A stretch of 44,050 bases of DNA from an uncultured Alphaproteobacteria bacterium (GCA_902630465.1 CACOVJ010000008.1:1-44050); one strand, 5' to 3'. Positions 1 to 8,291 are shown, counted from the stretch's first letter. Notes: a model not told the origin generated them from the letters alone. Numbers and translations: made by a program.

Positions 1-471
1 TGATTGTACAGCTTCATTAACAGTACTATCTGATAATTTCATATCTAATATTTTGCTAACAGTTATTTTTGTAATGTTTGCAACTTCATCATTTATTTCA
101 TTCATCTGATTATCTCTATTTTTTAGAATTTCTTTTTCTGACTTAGAGATTTTTTCTTCTAATTCTTTATCAAGAGAATTAAGTTTTTTTGATACTTCAT
201 CTTGAAGTGAAATAGCTGTTTTCTTTATTTGCTCGTCAGTTTCTGCCTTTACTTTATTTATCTCAATATTTATATTATTTTCGATTTCTTGAGCTTGTTC
301 TTGTAGATCTTTGGCATACGCTAAGTCATTATTTATTTTGTCCTGTCTTTTTCCCAATACAGTTGCAATTCTAGGAAGCGAAATTCTCCACAAAAAAATG
401 AACAAAAAAGTAAAAAATACGGCTAACCAAAAGAGCTGCGAGACAAAAAACTCAGGATTCAATTGAGGCAT
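1..471 (-). CDS. atpF': F0F1 ATP synthase subunit b' (partial, 3' end off window)
   Basis: Peripheral-stalk subunit of the proton-translocating ATP synthase, tying the membrane F0 sector to the F1 head. The ATG at 471 opens 157 codons with no stop before the left edge, so the C-terminus is missing. The protein begins MPQLNPEFFVSQLFWL, followed by one hydrophobic membrane segment (about residues 9-28) and then a long charged, coiled-coil-like helix rich in Glu, Lys and Gln. That short N-terminus matches the b' form that alphaproteobacteria keep beside a separate b subunit. It lies 18 nt downstream of atpE in the atpI-atpB-atpE-b' order. A canonical b gene would be expected next, outside the window. 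Assignment as b' rather than b rests on the N-terminal motif and gene order. Confidence 0.88.
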   Translation of the reverse strand, partial: MPQLNPEFFVSQLFWLAVFFTFLFIFLWRISLPRIATVLGKRQDKINNDLAYAKDLQEQAQEIENNINIEINKVKAETDEQIKKTAISLQDEVSKKLNSLDKELEEKISKSEKEILKNRDNQMNEINDEVANITKITVSKILDMKLSDSTVNEAVQS

Positions 472-489
472 TATATTCTACAATTAAAT

Positions 490-714
490 TTATCCAAATA
501 AAATAACTAGTGCTATTACTAATGCAAAAAGTGCAATAGCTTCTACAAGTGCGAAACCAAGCATAGTCATTGTAAAAACTTCACTTCTTGCTGCAGGATT
601 TCGTCCTACTGCTTGAATAAATGATGAAAAAATATTTCCAATTCCAATACCTGATCCAATTACACCGATAACGGCTAGTCCCGCTCCGATAACTTTTGCT
701 GCTTCAATTTCCAT
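490..714 (-). CDS. atpE: ATP synthase subunit c (proteolipid ring)
   Basis: Forms the rotating c-ring of the ATP synthase in the inner membrane. The 74 residues make a hairpin of two hydrophobic helices. A glycine-rich motif occupies residues 17-29, the polar loop carries Arg-Asn-Pro at 38-40, and the ion-carrying carboxylate is Glu58 in the second helix. Glu58 is followed by Ala-Ile rather than the Ser/Thr of sodium-type rings, so proton coupling is expected. Length is normal for the family. It sits between atpB and the b' gene on the same strand, with a purine-rich GGAGGA ribosome binding site just upstream of the ATG, fitting the high synthesis a c-ring needs. Confidence 0.97.
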   Translation of the reverse strand: MEIEAAKVIGAGLAVIGVIGSGIGIGNIFSSFIQAVGRNPAARSEVFTMTMLGFALVEAIALFALVIALVILFG

Positions 715-732
715 AAGTCCTCCTATTTTAAA

Positions 733-1467
733 TTAATGTAAATGATAAGCATCGTTAATATATAAACATGTAAGTATTGCAAACACATATGCTTGCAAAA
801 AAGCAATTAAAATCTCTAATCCAGTCAAAGCGACTATGAAGGCTAATGGGAATACTCCTGTAAAAAATGGCATTGAAACCACAAACCCTGCAAATACTTT
901 AAGTAATGTGTGGCCTGCAAGCATATTAGCAAAAAGTCTCACAGAAAGACTGATTGGTCGTGAAAGATATGATATTACTTCAATTGGAATTAAAAGTGGA
1001 TGCATGTAAAATGGCACTCCTGGAATATAAAAGAAAGTGAAAAATTTAATACCATGATTTACAAATCCTAGTATTGTAACTCCAACAAAAACAACAGCTG
1101 CCAAAGCAAAAGTAACTATGATATGACTAGTGAATGTGAATTGATATGGTATCATTCCTACCATATTACCAATAAGGACAAACATAAAGAGTGAAAAAAC
1201 GAATGGGAAATATTTTTTTCCATTATCACCTACAGTATCAGATAATAATTGAGCTATAAAATTATACATAAGTTCTGATATTAGTTGCATTCTTGAGGGA
1301 ATAATTGAACGCGTATTAACAGTTAATGTTAAAAACAAAGTAATCAAAAGAACTGTGACTAACATGGCAAGTGAAGAATTTGTAAAAGAGATATTATAAC
1401 CACCAAGCTCAATTTTTGAAATTGGATCTATCTCAAACTGTTTTAATGGACTATCTTTTGCGGCCAT
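733..1467 (-). CDS. atpB: ATP synthase subunit a
   Basis: Membrane stator subunit that forms the two proton half-channels against the c-ring. At 244 residues it is of normal length, with five to six hydrophobic helices. The essential arginine is visible as Arg177 in SLSVRLFANMLAGH, the counterpart of the E. coli SLGLRLFGNM segment. The upstream Asn101 and the helix-5/6 hydrophobic blocks are also in place. It is 19 nt downstream of atpI and 18 nt upstream of atpE, so co-transcription with the other F0 genes is expected. No unusual feature was seen. Confidence 0.97.
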   Translation of the reverse strand: MAAKDSPLKQFEIDPISKIELGGYNISFTNSSLAMLVTVLLITLFLTLTVNTRSIIPSRMQLISELMYNFIAQLLSDTVGDNGKKYFPFVFSLFMFVLIGNMVGMIPYQFTFTSHIIVTFALAAVVFVGVTILGFVNHGIKFFTFFYIPGVPFYMHPLLIPIEVISYLSRPISLSVRLFANMLAGHTLLKVFAGFVVSMPFFTGVFPLAFIVALTGLEILIAFLQAYVFAILTCLYINDAYHLH

Positions 1468-1486
1468 ACATTATTGATTATTAAAA

Positions 1487-1789
1487 TTACCTTTGTTTTT
1501 CAATGCGACGCATTACACGATAAACGTTTAAAAATCCAGCAAATGCGCCAAAAATAAAAAAAATAATTAACCCAAATGGTTTAGTATTAAAATAATTATC
1601 CACAATTAAGCCAATTCCAACTCCGACAACTAGTGCAGCTATTATCTCAGTGCTTATTTTAAATCCAAAACTTGCTCCACTCTGACTAACTTTATTATTT
1701 AATTTTTCAGAATTATTGGTTTTTATTTTATCTATTTTTTTATTTAGCTCTTCTAATTTTTTATTTTTATAATTAATTTTATTAATCAT
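1487..1789 (-). CDS. atpI: AtpI-like F0 assembly protein
   Basis: A 100-residue small membrane protein of the AtpI family, linked in other bacteria to c-ring assembly and magnesium handling during ATP synthase biogenesis. The first 40 residues are Lys/Asn-rich and probably disordered or cytoplasmic. Two hydrophobic helices follow (about 45-65 and 72-90) with the family-typical GVGIGLIVD segment, and a basic tail ends RRIEKQR. Its ATG overlaps the last 8 nt of smc, so translation is probably coupled to smc. It heads the F0 genes as usual. Sequence conservation in this family is weak, so the call leans on position and the two-helix pattern. Confidence 0.85.
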   Translation of the reverse strand: MINKINYKNKKLEELNKKIDKIKTNNSEKLNNKVSQSGASFGFKISTEIIAALVVGVGIGLIVDNYFNTKPFGLIIFFIFGAFAGFLNVYRVMRRIEKQR

Positions 1790-4412
1790 TCTCTTTAATT
1801 TCTATTGCCTTTTCTAAATCTACTGAAACTAATTGCGACACACCTTTTTCAGGCATAGTCACCCCAAATAAACGATTAACTCTTGCCATGGTCATTCTGT
1901 GGTGTGTTATAACCAAAAATTTAGTGGAAGAAGTTTTTGCTATTTCTTCTACCAAAGAACAAAATCTGTCTACATTAGTATCGTCTAAAGGAGCATCAAC
2001 CTCATCAAGTACACAAATTGGTGCTGGGTTAGATAAAAATACTGCAAATAAAAGAGATAGAGCAGTTAGGGCTTGTTCCCCACCTGAAAGTAGATTTAAA
2101 TTTTGTAATTTTTTGCCAGGTGGGCTTGCAAATATTTCTAATCCCGCTTGTAAAGGATCACTTTCATCAGTGAACTTTAAATATGCCTTTCCTCCACCAA
2201 ATAATCTCGTAAACAGCTTTTGGAAATTTTCATTTACTATACCATAGGCTGCAAGTAACCTTTGTCTACCTTCTGTGTTAAGGGAATCAATTGCCTCTCT
2301 TAGTTTTGTAATTGCATTTAATAAGTCACTTTGATCTTTTTTTATAGTATTCACTTTTTCTTCTAAATCTTTTGATTCTTGTTCTGCTAGTAAATTAACT
2401 CCACCTAAGCGTTCTTGCTCTCCTATTAATCTTTCTAGTCTCTTTTCAAGATAATCTATATCTCCTAATGCTTTGTTTGGATTGATTTCTCCAATTTCAA
2501 ATAAATCGTCTAATGATACATTTAATCTCTCTTTTACTTGTGTTGTGAGTAATTTGATTGCTTCATTTATTGTATTTATTATTCCTTCAGTTCTAATTCT
2601 TTCTTCTCTCAACTCAGTTAATTTTATTTCTTCAAGTTTTAATTTCCTATTAATTTCATTTGATTTTTGTTCTGTTTCTTTAAGTTTACTTGCTATTTCC
2701 TCGTAAATAATCTTGTTATCATCAATCATATTTTGGATTTTAATTTTTTCATTTGAAACATCATCAGGTACAGATCTGAGATTGGACAACTCTTCAATTA
2801 ATGTTTTTTCTCTTGAATTTAATTCCTCAATTCTTTGATCAGCCTTGATTGAAATATCGTTCCATTGTTTTTCTTCTGCACTCAGTTGCTTAATTCGCCT
2901 ATTTTTTAATTGATCTAATATTGCTTTAGTTGAATTATTTTGTTTACCTTTCGAAACATATCCATCCCAACGCCAAATCTCACCTAATTTACTTACTAGA
3001 ATTTGCCCAGGCTTTAAATTTTTTTGTAGCTCCATAATATTATCCTTATTTTCAATTAAACCAATAAATTCTAACTTCTTTTTTAAGTTGTCTGGCGCCT
3101 TTATTAATTTAGAAAATTTAACTACATTACCGCTAAAATTTGTATCTTCTTTTTCAAGCATTCTCCAAAAGCTACTCTGCGCTTCATCAACTGAAGCAAT
3201 TAGTTCATCTGAAAACACAGCTGCAACTGCTTGTTCTAGACCATCTTCAAAATCAATATAATCAATTATTGGATTTTCATTCTTTTTACTCGATAGTTTA
3301 ATATCATCTATATGTTCACTTGGATTTAAAAACAAATCACCTTGTTGTTTAAGAAGGACCGACTTTTCTTCTTTTACTCTTTCTAAATTTTGCTTTGCAT
3401 CTTCAAATAAAAATTTTTCCCTTTCAATATCATTTTTGATTTGTTCGATTCTTACATTTATTTCATCTACAGCTATATTTGCTCTTTCAATTTCTTTCTC
3501 TTGATTTTCAAGGTTGATAGTATTTTTTTGTAATTCGGAAGCAGTTTTGTTTTCCTCAATTCTTAAGTTAGGTAAACTTTCCTGAACTCTTTCATATTCT
3601 GTATTGAGTTGAGCAACAACATGTGTTTGATCATTTACTAGATTAGTTTCATTTTCTATTTTATCTTGATTTTTTTTTAATTTTTCTTTTTCATCGATCC
3701 ATTTTTTATAGAACAATTGAGCTCTAGCTTTAGTTATATCTTTTTGAATATATTTATATCTTTCTGCCTGTTTAGATTGTTTTTTTAAAATTACTAATTG
3801 TTCATCTTGTGCTTGAAGTACATCTTTTACGCGCTCCAAATTATTTTCTGTAGCATTTAATCTTAATTCTGCTTCATGCCTTCTAGAATGTAAACCAGTT
3901 ATTCCAGCAGCTTCTTCTAACAACGTTCTTCTTTGCTCTGGTTTTGCAGCTATTATCGCGCCAACCCTTCCTTGACTTACCATTGAAGTTGATCGAGCAC
4001 CTGTTGCAGCGTCTGCAAATAAAAGTTGTACGTCTTTTAATCTGACCTCTTTACCATTGACTCTGTATTCTGAACCTTCGCCTCTCCAAATTCTTCTTGT
4101 AACCTCTATTGAATCAGTTTCATTAAAAATACTAGGCGCCATTCTATTTTTATTATCTAAATCAATTGTGACTTCGGCAATATCCCATGCAGGACGGTCT
4201 GATGTTCCATTAAAAATCACATCATCTAGTTCACTTCCTCTCATCTGTTTTGGAGATAATTCTCCCATAACAAATCGAAATGCCTCAACCAAGTTTGATT
4301 TACCACATCCATTAGGTCCAACTATACCAGTCAAACCGTTCTCTATTTGAATTTCCGTTGGTTCAACAAATGACTTAAAGCCTTTGACTTTAAGTGTCTT
4401 AAAATTAATCAT
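1782..4412 (-). CDS. smc: Chromosome segregation ATPase SMC with shortened arms
   Basis: Condensin ATPase that organises and segregates the chromosome as a dimer. Walker A is at residues 32-39 (GPNGCGKS), followed by the head segment around GRVGAIIAAKPEQRR. A first coiled coil runs about 170-375. The hinge, about 375-490, ends in the alphaproteobacterial-looking EIWRWDGYVS block. A second coiled coil runs about 490-690. The ABC signature LLSGGEQALTAL is near 773-785, followed by Walker B and the D-loop (CVLDEVDAPLDD). All functional parts are present, but the protein has only 876 residues against about 1,150 in typical bacteria, because each arm is about 200 residues rather than 300 or more. 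It starts 3 nt after the dsbA-like gene and overlaps atpI by 8 nt. Confidence 0.96.
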   Translation of the reverse strand: MINFKTLKVKGFKSFVEPTEIQIENGLTGIVGPNGCGKSNLVEAFRFVMGELSPKQMRGSELDDVIFNGTSDRPAWDIAEVTIDLDNKNRMAPSIFNETDSIEVTRRIWRGEGSEYRVNGKEVRLKDVQLLFADAATGARSTSMVSQGRVGAIIAAKPEQRRTLLEEAAGITGLHSRRHEAELRLNATENNLERVKDVLQAQDEQLVILKKQSKQAERYKYIQKDITKARAQLFYKKWIDEKEKLKKNQDKIENETNLVNDQTHVVAQLNTEYERVQESLPNLRIEENKTASELQKNTINLENQEKEIERANIAVDEINVRIEQIKNDIEREKFLFEDAKQNLERVKEEKSVLLKQQGDLFLNPSEHIDDIKLSSKKNENPIIDYIDFEDGLEQAVAAVFSDELIASVDEAQSSFWRMLEKEDTNFSGNVVKFSKLIKAPDNLKKKLEFIGLIENKDNIMELQKNLKPGQILVSKLGEIWRWDGYVSKGKQNNSTKAILDQLKNRRIKQLSAEEKQWNDISIKADQRIEELNSREKTLIEELSNLRSVPDDVSNEKIKIQNMIDDNKIIYEEIASKLKETEQKSNEINRKLKLEEIKLTELREERIRTEGIINTINEAIKLLTTQVKERLNVSLDDLFEIGEINPNKALGDIDYLEKRLERLIGEQERLGGVNLLAEQESKDLEEKVNTIKKDQSDLLNAITKLREAIDSLNTEGRQRLLAAYGIVNENFQKLFTRLFGGGKAYLKFTDESDPLQAGLEIFASPPGKKLQNLNLLSGGEQALTALSLLFAVFLSNPAPICVLDEVDAPLDDTNVDRFCSLVEEIAKTSSTKFLVITHHRMTMARVNRLFGVTMPEKGVSQLVSVDLEKAIEIKEND

Positions 4413-4415
4413 TAA

Positions 4416-5027
4416 CTATTCTGATAATATTTTATCGATGATTTGTCTAAACTCTTTTATATCTTTGTTACCAGAATAAAGTACACCGTTTACTATAAAC
4501 GATGGTGTTGATCGTATATTAAATTCTCTTTGAGCATTCATGACACCTTCTAGAAGATCATTTTCTAAGTCAACATCGCTCAAACAAGCATCAAACTCAT
4601 CTTGTTGCATACCACCACTTTGCATTATTTTATATAATTCAGCTCTAGTTTTACCATTGTCGCGAAATACCCAGCTTTTCTGTAGTTTATAGACAGCGTT
4701 CATATAGTCATATCTTACTTCATTAGGGATACATCGCATCATCATACTTCCTGCTAGTGCGGGATAATTAAATGGGAAATCTCTAAAAACAAATCTTACT
4801 TTACCGGTGTCTATGTATTCTGCTTTTAGATCTTCTAGTGTATTATTGTGAAAATCAGCACAATGACTACACGACATAGATGCGTATTCAATAATGGTTA
4901 TAGGTGCATCTGAATCACCAATAGAGAAATCACTATCTTTTATTTCTAGAATAGAATTGTCTACGGCCTTTAGATTAAAAGCTATTATCGAACATACTAG
5001 AATAGTTAATGCTAAAAATTTTTTCAT
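4416..5027 (-). CDS. DsbA-family thiol:disulfide oxidoreductase
   Basis: Periplasmic thioredoxin-fold protein expected to introduce disulfides into exported proteins. An N-terminal signal peptide (about 1-21, ending LKA) is followed by the thioredoxin domain with active-site CSHC at Cys53-Cys56 and the cis-proline loop STPSF at about 173-177. Two further cysteines, Cys99 and Cys148, could form a structural disulfide in the helical insert, as seen in some alphaproteobacterial DsbA homologues. The 203-residue length is usual. It lies between dciA (2-nt gap) and smc (3-nt gap), an arrangement common in alphaproteobacteria. Substrates in this window could include the cysteine-rich secreted protein at 35188-35895, though that link is only inference. 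Confidence 0.93.
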   Translation of the reverse strand: MKKFLALTILVCSIIAFNLKAVDNSILEIKDSDFSIGDSDAPITIIEYASMSCSHCADFHNNTLEDLKAEYIDTGKVRFVFRDFPFNYPALAGSMMMRCIPNEVRYDYMNAVYKLQKSWVFRDNGKTRAELYKIMQSGGMQQDEFDACLSDVDLENDLLEGVMNAQREFNIRSTPSFIVNGVLYSGNKDIKEFRQIIDKILSE

Positions 5028-5029
5028 AA

Positions 5030-5557
5030 TTACTTAGATCCTTTTGTAATATTTTTACCTAAATTAATAAGTGAATCTTTTAGTTCTTTGTTACTTAAAC
5101 CTTTAACTTCATCGGTTATGGTTTTTTTTTCAATATCAGTCAAATTACGATTATTCATTAGTATTTTTTTTTCTTCTTTATTGTTAGGTATGTAATTTTG
5201 CTGAATTCTCAAGTCTATTATGGCTTTATATCCAAAATAACTATTTATTTTTTCTAAAATGGTATCTTTAAAATGCTGGAATTCCAAAGCTGCAGCAGGT
5301 GCCACACTGACGTTTAGTTGATTTTTATAAATTGTTTCACCAATTTCATTTTCGATATCTGGTATTCTAGAAATATTTTTTGGTATTGAGTATTCCGAGA
5401 AATAAGAGCCTGCTATTTCTGGCCATTTTGAGTGAATTATAAACTCAATTTTACCAAATTTAGAAGAAAAGTTTCTGTTAATTTTTTTAATAGTGTCCCC
5501 AACTAATTGTGGAATAAACTCTCTTTTGGGCTTCTTATTATTATGGTTCATATACAT
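5030..5557 (-). CDS. DUF721/DciA-family protein
   Basis: A 175-residue protein of the DUF721 family, which includes DciA, the helicase-loading factor found in bacteria that lack DnaC. After a basic N-terminus, the family core runs about 12-110: the helix around LVGDTIKKI, the HSKWPEIAGSYFSEYSIP segment, a strand with Val-Ala-Pro-Ala-Ala, and the FHYGYKAI-like stretch here reading INSYFGYKAIIDLRI. The C-terminal 60 residues are charged and resemble the flexible tail of DciA. It is the first gene of the minus-strand dciA-dsbA-smc-atp run and diverges from mutY across 33 bp, so both promoters must lie in or near that gap. A loader role is inferred from the family, not shown here. Confidence 0.82.
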   Translation of the reverse strand: MYMNHNNKKPKREFIPQLVGDTIKKINRNFSSKFGKIEFIIHSKWPEIAGSYFSEYSIPKNISRIPDIENEIGETIYKNQLNVSVAPAAALEFQHFKDTILEKINSYFGYKAIIDLRIQQNYIPNNKEEKKILMNNRNLTDIEKKTITDEVKGLSNKELKDSLINLGKNITKGSK

Positions 5558-5590
5558 AAATAATTTATAGTACCTAATTATGAAAGCAAT

Positions 5591-6640
5591 ATGTTAAACC
5601 AAGAAAGGCAAATTAATTCCTATCTTCTTAAATGGTATTCTCAACATAAGAGGGATCTGCCTTGGAGAAAACTATACCAAAATAATCTTCCAAATCCTTA
5701 CTATGTTTTTGTCAGTGAATATATGCTTCAACAAACTACTGTAAATACAGTTATTAATCGTTTCAATGAATTTATGATTAAATGGCCAAGTTTGGATAAG
5801 TTAGCAAATGCTACTGAATCACAAATTTTAAAATTTTGGTCTGGATTAGGTTATTATTCTAGAGCAAGAAATTTATTAAAAGCAGCAAAACTAATAAAAC
5901 AAAATTTTGACTCTGAAATTCCAAATAACTATAATGATTTAATAACATTACCAGGCATAGGTGACTATACTGCAAAAGCGATCCTTGGTATTGCATATAA
6001 TACGCCTGTAATGCCAACAGATGCAAATATCGAAAGAATATTAGTCAGGTTATTTGCAATAGAAAAACCAATAATTAAAATAAAAGATAAATTAAAAAAT
6101 CTAGCTAATACGTTTATATCAAAAAAATCTTCTTCTGACCTTATTCAATCATTTATGGATTATGGCTCTTCAGTGTGTGTTCCAAGAAATCCCAAATGTG
6201 ATATTTGTAAAATAAAAAAACTATGTGAGTCACACAAAAAAAATTTACAATCGCTTTTGCCTTTAAAAATAAAAAAAACAGGAAAAAAAAATATCAAATA
6301 TACAAGAGCCTACGTATTAATTAATGAGCAGGATGAAATATTAGTTAGAAATCGACCTTCAAAAGGAATGCTAGCTTCAATGCTTGAAGTACCAAATGAC
6401 AATTGGGTTGAAAATAAAAAATTGTTATCTCATGATGAATTGATAAGTAAGCTTAAAACTACACTTAAGCATAAAGGATCAATCGAATATTCCTTTAGTC
6501 ATTTTGATTTGGAAACAGAAATTTATTTTGGGAATATAAAAAAAAATAAACTATCTCAAGCTAATTGGATAAAAAAAACACATTATTCAAAATCAGGATT
6601 GCCTACAGTAATGAAAAAAATTGTAGAAGTTGCGATCTAA
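5591..6640 (+). CDS. mutY: A/G-specific adenine glycosylase MutY
   Basis: Base-excision repair enzyme that removes adenine mispaired with 8-oxoguanine. The catalytic glutamate is Glu43 in VSEYMLQQT. The helix-hairpin-helix LPGIGDYTAKAI lies at 120-131 and the catalytic aspartate is Asp144. The 4Fe-4S cluster ligands are Cys196, Cys203, Cys206 and Cys212, with the canonical X6-X2-X5 spacing. A C-terminal NUDIX-like recognition domain occupies about 235-345, including RPSKGMLASMLEVP. The length of 349 residues is normal. It diverges from dciA, and its TAA directly abuts the stop codon of the convergent gene at 6641. Confidence 0.97.
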   Translation: MLNQERQINSYLLKWYSQHKRDLPWRKLYQNNLPNPYYVFVSEYMLQQTTVNTVINRFNEFMIKWPSLDKLANATESQILKFWSGLGYYSRARNLLKAAKLIKQNFDSEIPNNYNDLITLPGIGDYTAKAILGIAYNTPVMPTDANIERILVRLFAIEKPIIKIKDKLKNLANTFISKKSSSDLIQSFMDYGSSVCVPRNPKCDICKIKKLCESHKKNLQSLLPLKIKKTGKKNIKYTRAYVLINEQDEILVRNRPSKGMLASMLEVPNDNWVENKKLLSHDELISKLKTTLKHKGSIEYSFSHFDLETEIYFGNIKKNKLSQANWIKKTHYSKSGLPTVMKKIVEVAI

Positions 6641-7120
6641 TTAAATTTTATATTCAAAATTCTGAGTTGTTGGATTGATTTTTATTAGTCTTGCACCATT
6701 TCTAATGTGATAATGAGTTGCTACAGGCGTTAAAGGTGAAATAGTTATAATACTTTCAAACTGTTTTTTTGATTTAATATATTTTTGAAGCTCTTTCATA
6801 ATTTTTTTACCAGCACCTTTTTTAAAAGACCATAAAGTATATGCAATGGGAATTGATGCCTCTCCTTCTTCAACACTCATTAGATCCATTTCTTTTATGG
6901 TAGCTGGAATTTCTTTTGTAAAAGCAAAGCACGCTACACCTTCAATATCATCTTTATATTTGAGACCAAAAATTTTTCTTCCCTTAGCTTTTCTAAAGTC
7001 GTTATCTAATTCTGGTCTTACAGGGTCATCTTCTGGATTAACACTATCTAGCTCCACTAGCTCAGTTTTTTTAATCCAGCTAAAAAAATCAAAATCATAT
7101 TTATATTTGCCGATTTGCAT
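6641..7120 (-). CDS. Putative GNAT-like acetyltransferase
   Basis: A 159-residue soluble protein with no signal peptide. It has a weak GNAT look: a mid-protein strand around GVACFAFTKE, then IAYTLWSFKKGAGKKIMKELQKYI (about 93-115), which resembles the acetyl-CoA-binding loop and helix, and a C-terminal HYHIRNGARLIK segment (about 136-147) like the last strand-turn of GNAT folds. No substrate can be named. An alternative is a stand-alone member of an uncharacterised family with the same fold. The ATG at 7120 has no clear ribosome binding site. It converges on mutY with no intergenic base. Confidence 0.5.
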   Translation of the reverse strand: MQIGKYKYDFDFFSWIKKTELVELDSVNPEDDPVRPELDNDFRKAKGRKIFGLKYKDDIEGVACFAFTKEIPATIKEMDLMSVEEGEASIPIAYTLWSFKKGAGKKIMKELQKYIKSKKQFESIITISPLTPVATHYHIRNGARLIKINPTTQNFEYKI

Positions 7121-7221
7121 CTTAATTTATGTGCATTTACAAGATTTCAAAAATAAAGAAAGTGAAAAATTTAATGTTAAAGTGATCTTCTAAAAAATCA
7201 ATTATCAAAATTTAACAATTT

Positions 7222-7638
7222 TTAATCTACTAATTTTAAATTTTTAATTTGGGAATAAATATCTCCATCATTTACAAATTCACATAATCCCTTTGGAAAC
7301 ATTTCTCTTGTTGTAAAACCACCACCTGTCATTGTCCAGACATCAACTCTCAGAGTGTTTAGTTCAATAGAATAGACCCTGTCTCTAATATTATTTTCAC
7401 TTTTGAATATATTAATAAAGGATAGCTCTAAATCAGTAACATAAGAATATTCATTGGTTGACGTTTTCTTATTTAAATCTGTTTTAATCACTCTGACTCT
7501 ATCGGAGGAAATAAATTCTACTCCCCATAATAGCTTAGGGCATAGTAATTGTTTATTTGTTAAATCTTTATTTGTTAAAGTTAAAGCTGGTAACGAAAAA
7601 AAATATGAAAATATAAGAATTAGTAATACTTTATTCAT
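7222..7638 (-). CDS. Hypothetical secreted protein
   Basis: Not recognised. The 138-residue product begins with a signal peptide-like stretch (about 1-20, MNKVLLILIFSYFFSLPALT) and is otherwise a small soluble domain with alternating hydrophobic residues that suggests beta structure (VEFISSDRVRVI, YSIELNTLRVDVWTMTGGGF). Two cysteines (in LLCPKLL and GLCEFV) could form one disulfide. It lies 15 nt downstream of the rhodanese gene on the same strand and may be co-transcribed with it. A periplasmic location is inferred from the signal peptide only. Confidence 0.6.
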   Translation of the reverse strand: MNKVLLILIFSYFFSLPALTLTNKDLTNKQLLCPKLLWGVEFISSDRVRVIKTDLNKKTSTNEYSYVTDLELSFINIFKSENNIRDRVYSIELNTLRVDVWTMTGGGFTTREMFPKGLCEFVNDGDIYSQIKNLKLVD

Positions 7639-7653
7639 ATTGCTTATAATTAA

Positions 7654-8019
7654 TTATTTTTTAATTTTTTCCCATTCTGCCATACCACCAGTAATATTTT
7701 TAACATTTTTAATACCCATGTCTTGCATTGTTTTAGTTGCTAAAGTTCCTTGTCCACCTACTCCACAAAATACAACATATTCTTTGTCTGGATTATTTTT
7801 AAAAAAATCATTTTCTAAAGGACTGCCTTCCGCTAAATAAAATTCAAGAAATGCCTTATCCAAATGCATTGCATTCCCAATAGTTTCTCTTTCAAAACTC
7901 TCTTTATCTCTAACATCTATGAATTGAACATTTGGATCACTGATCTTTTCTTTTGCTTCTTCAGCAGTAATGTTTTTAATTTCATTTTTAATACTCATTA
8001 AGTCTTCAAATTTTTTCAT
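7654..8019 (-). CDS. Single-domain rhodanese-like sulfurtransferase
   Basis: A 121-residue cytoplasmic single rhodanese domain, expected to carry sulfane sulfur on its active-site cysteine. The strand-helix core begins with ITAEEAKEKI. The Asp-Val-Arg signature (FIDVRDKESF) is at about 33-42, and the catalytic loop starts at Cys85 (CGVGGQG). The C-terminal signature NITGGMAEW is at about 107-115. Loop length fits thiosulfate-type rhodaneses rather than phosphatases. AAGGA lies about 7 nt before the ATG, which supports the start. It is the most upstream of the small minus-strand genes and diverges from the boxA leader unit. Confidence 0.9.
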   Translation of the reverse strand: MKKFEDLMSIKNEIKNITAEEAKEKISDPNVQFIDVRDKESFERETIGNAMHLDKAFLEFYLAEGSPLENDFFKNNPDKEYVVFCGVGGQGTLATKTMQDMGIKNVKNITGGMAEWEKIKK

Positions 8020-8225
8020 AATTATCCTTTTTTAAAAGATTTTTTTATTTGTTGTGATTTATTAAAATTAACAGAAAAATACATGTTTTAATATTAAAAA
8101 TTAAACATTTTTTTTAATATTAATAAGGATACCTTTCAAGATCTGAAAATAAAGGTAATGAATTTTACTTTTTTTTAGTGATTTTACAAATACTTTAGTA
8201 GCATTTTTGCTAATATTTTATTTGA

Positions 8226-8255
8226 TTGAAATTAAGGAATCTCATAAATTAATAT
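8226..8255 (+). promoter_or_regulatory. Predicted sigma-70 promoter of the boxA leader RNA
   Basis: A -35 element TTGAAA at 8226-8231 and a -10 element TAATAT at 8250-8255 are separated by 18 nt. A start site near 8262 would put the first transcribed bases just before the boxA sequence. The same TTGAAA plus A/T-rich -10 pattern recurs upstream of the small RNA at 18603 and of tRNA-Arg. In AT-rich DNA such matches arise by chance, but here the match leads straight into a boxA, a strong ribosome binding site and a terminator. Confidence 0.55.
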
Positions 8256-8263
8256 TGTTATCG

Positions 8264-8275
8264 TGCTCTTTAACA
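8264..8275 (+). promoter_or_regulatory. boxA antitermination element
   Basis: The 12 bases TGCTCTTTAACA match the E. coli ribosomal RNA leader boxA exactly. In RNA, boxA binds NusB with ribosomal protein S10 and nucleates an antitermination complex. In the E. coli suhB leader a boxA next to the Shine-Dalgarno represses translation. Here boxA sits 2 nt upstream of AAGGAG and no rRNA gene follows in the window. Its place at the very start of a predicted transcript makes chance less likely. Confidence 0.65.
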
Positions 8276-8291
8276 AAAAGGAGTTACAAAA

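Noticed and set aside
1888-2247. Open frame of 119 codons on the plus strand, antisense to smc
   Set aside because: It lies within the conserved C-terminal ATPase head of smc; it is low in complexity and matches nothing.
7121-7221. Possible small gene or regulator in the gap between the GNAT-like and secreted protein genes
   Set aside because: Only AT-rich sequence without hairpin, promoter pair or ribosome binding site was seen.
8130-8157. Inverted repeat TACCTTT...AAAGGTA with a 14-nt loop upstream of the boxA leader
   Set aside because: It is short and AT-rich, has no T run directly after it in either direction and no gene ending nearby; likely chance or a weak operator that cannot be supported.
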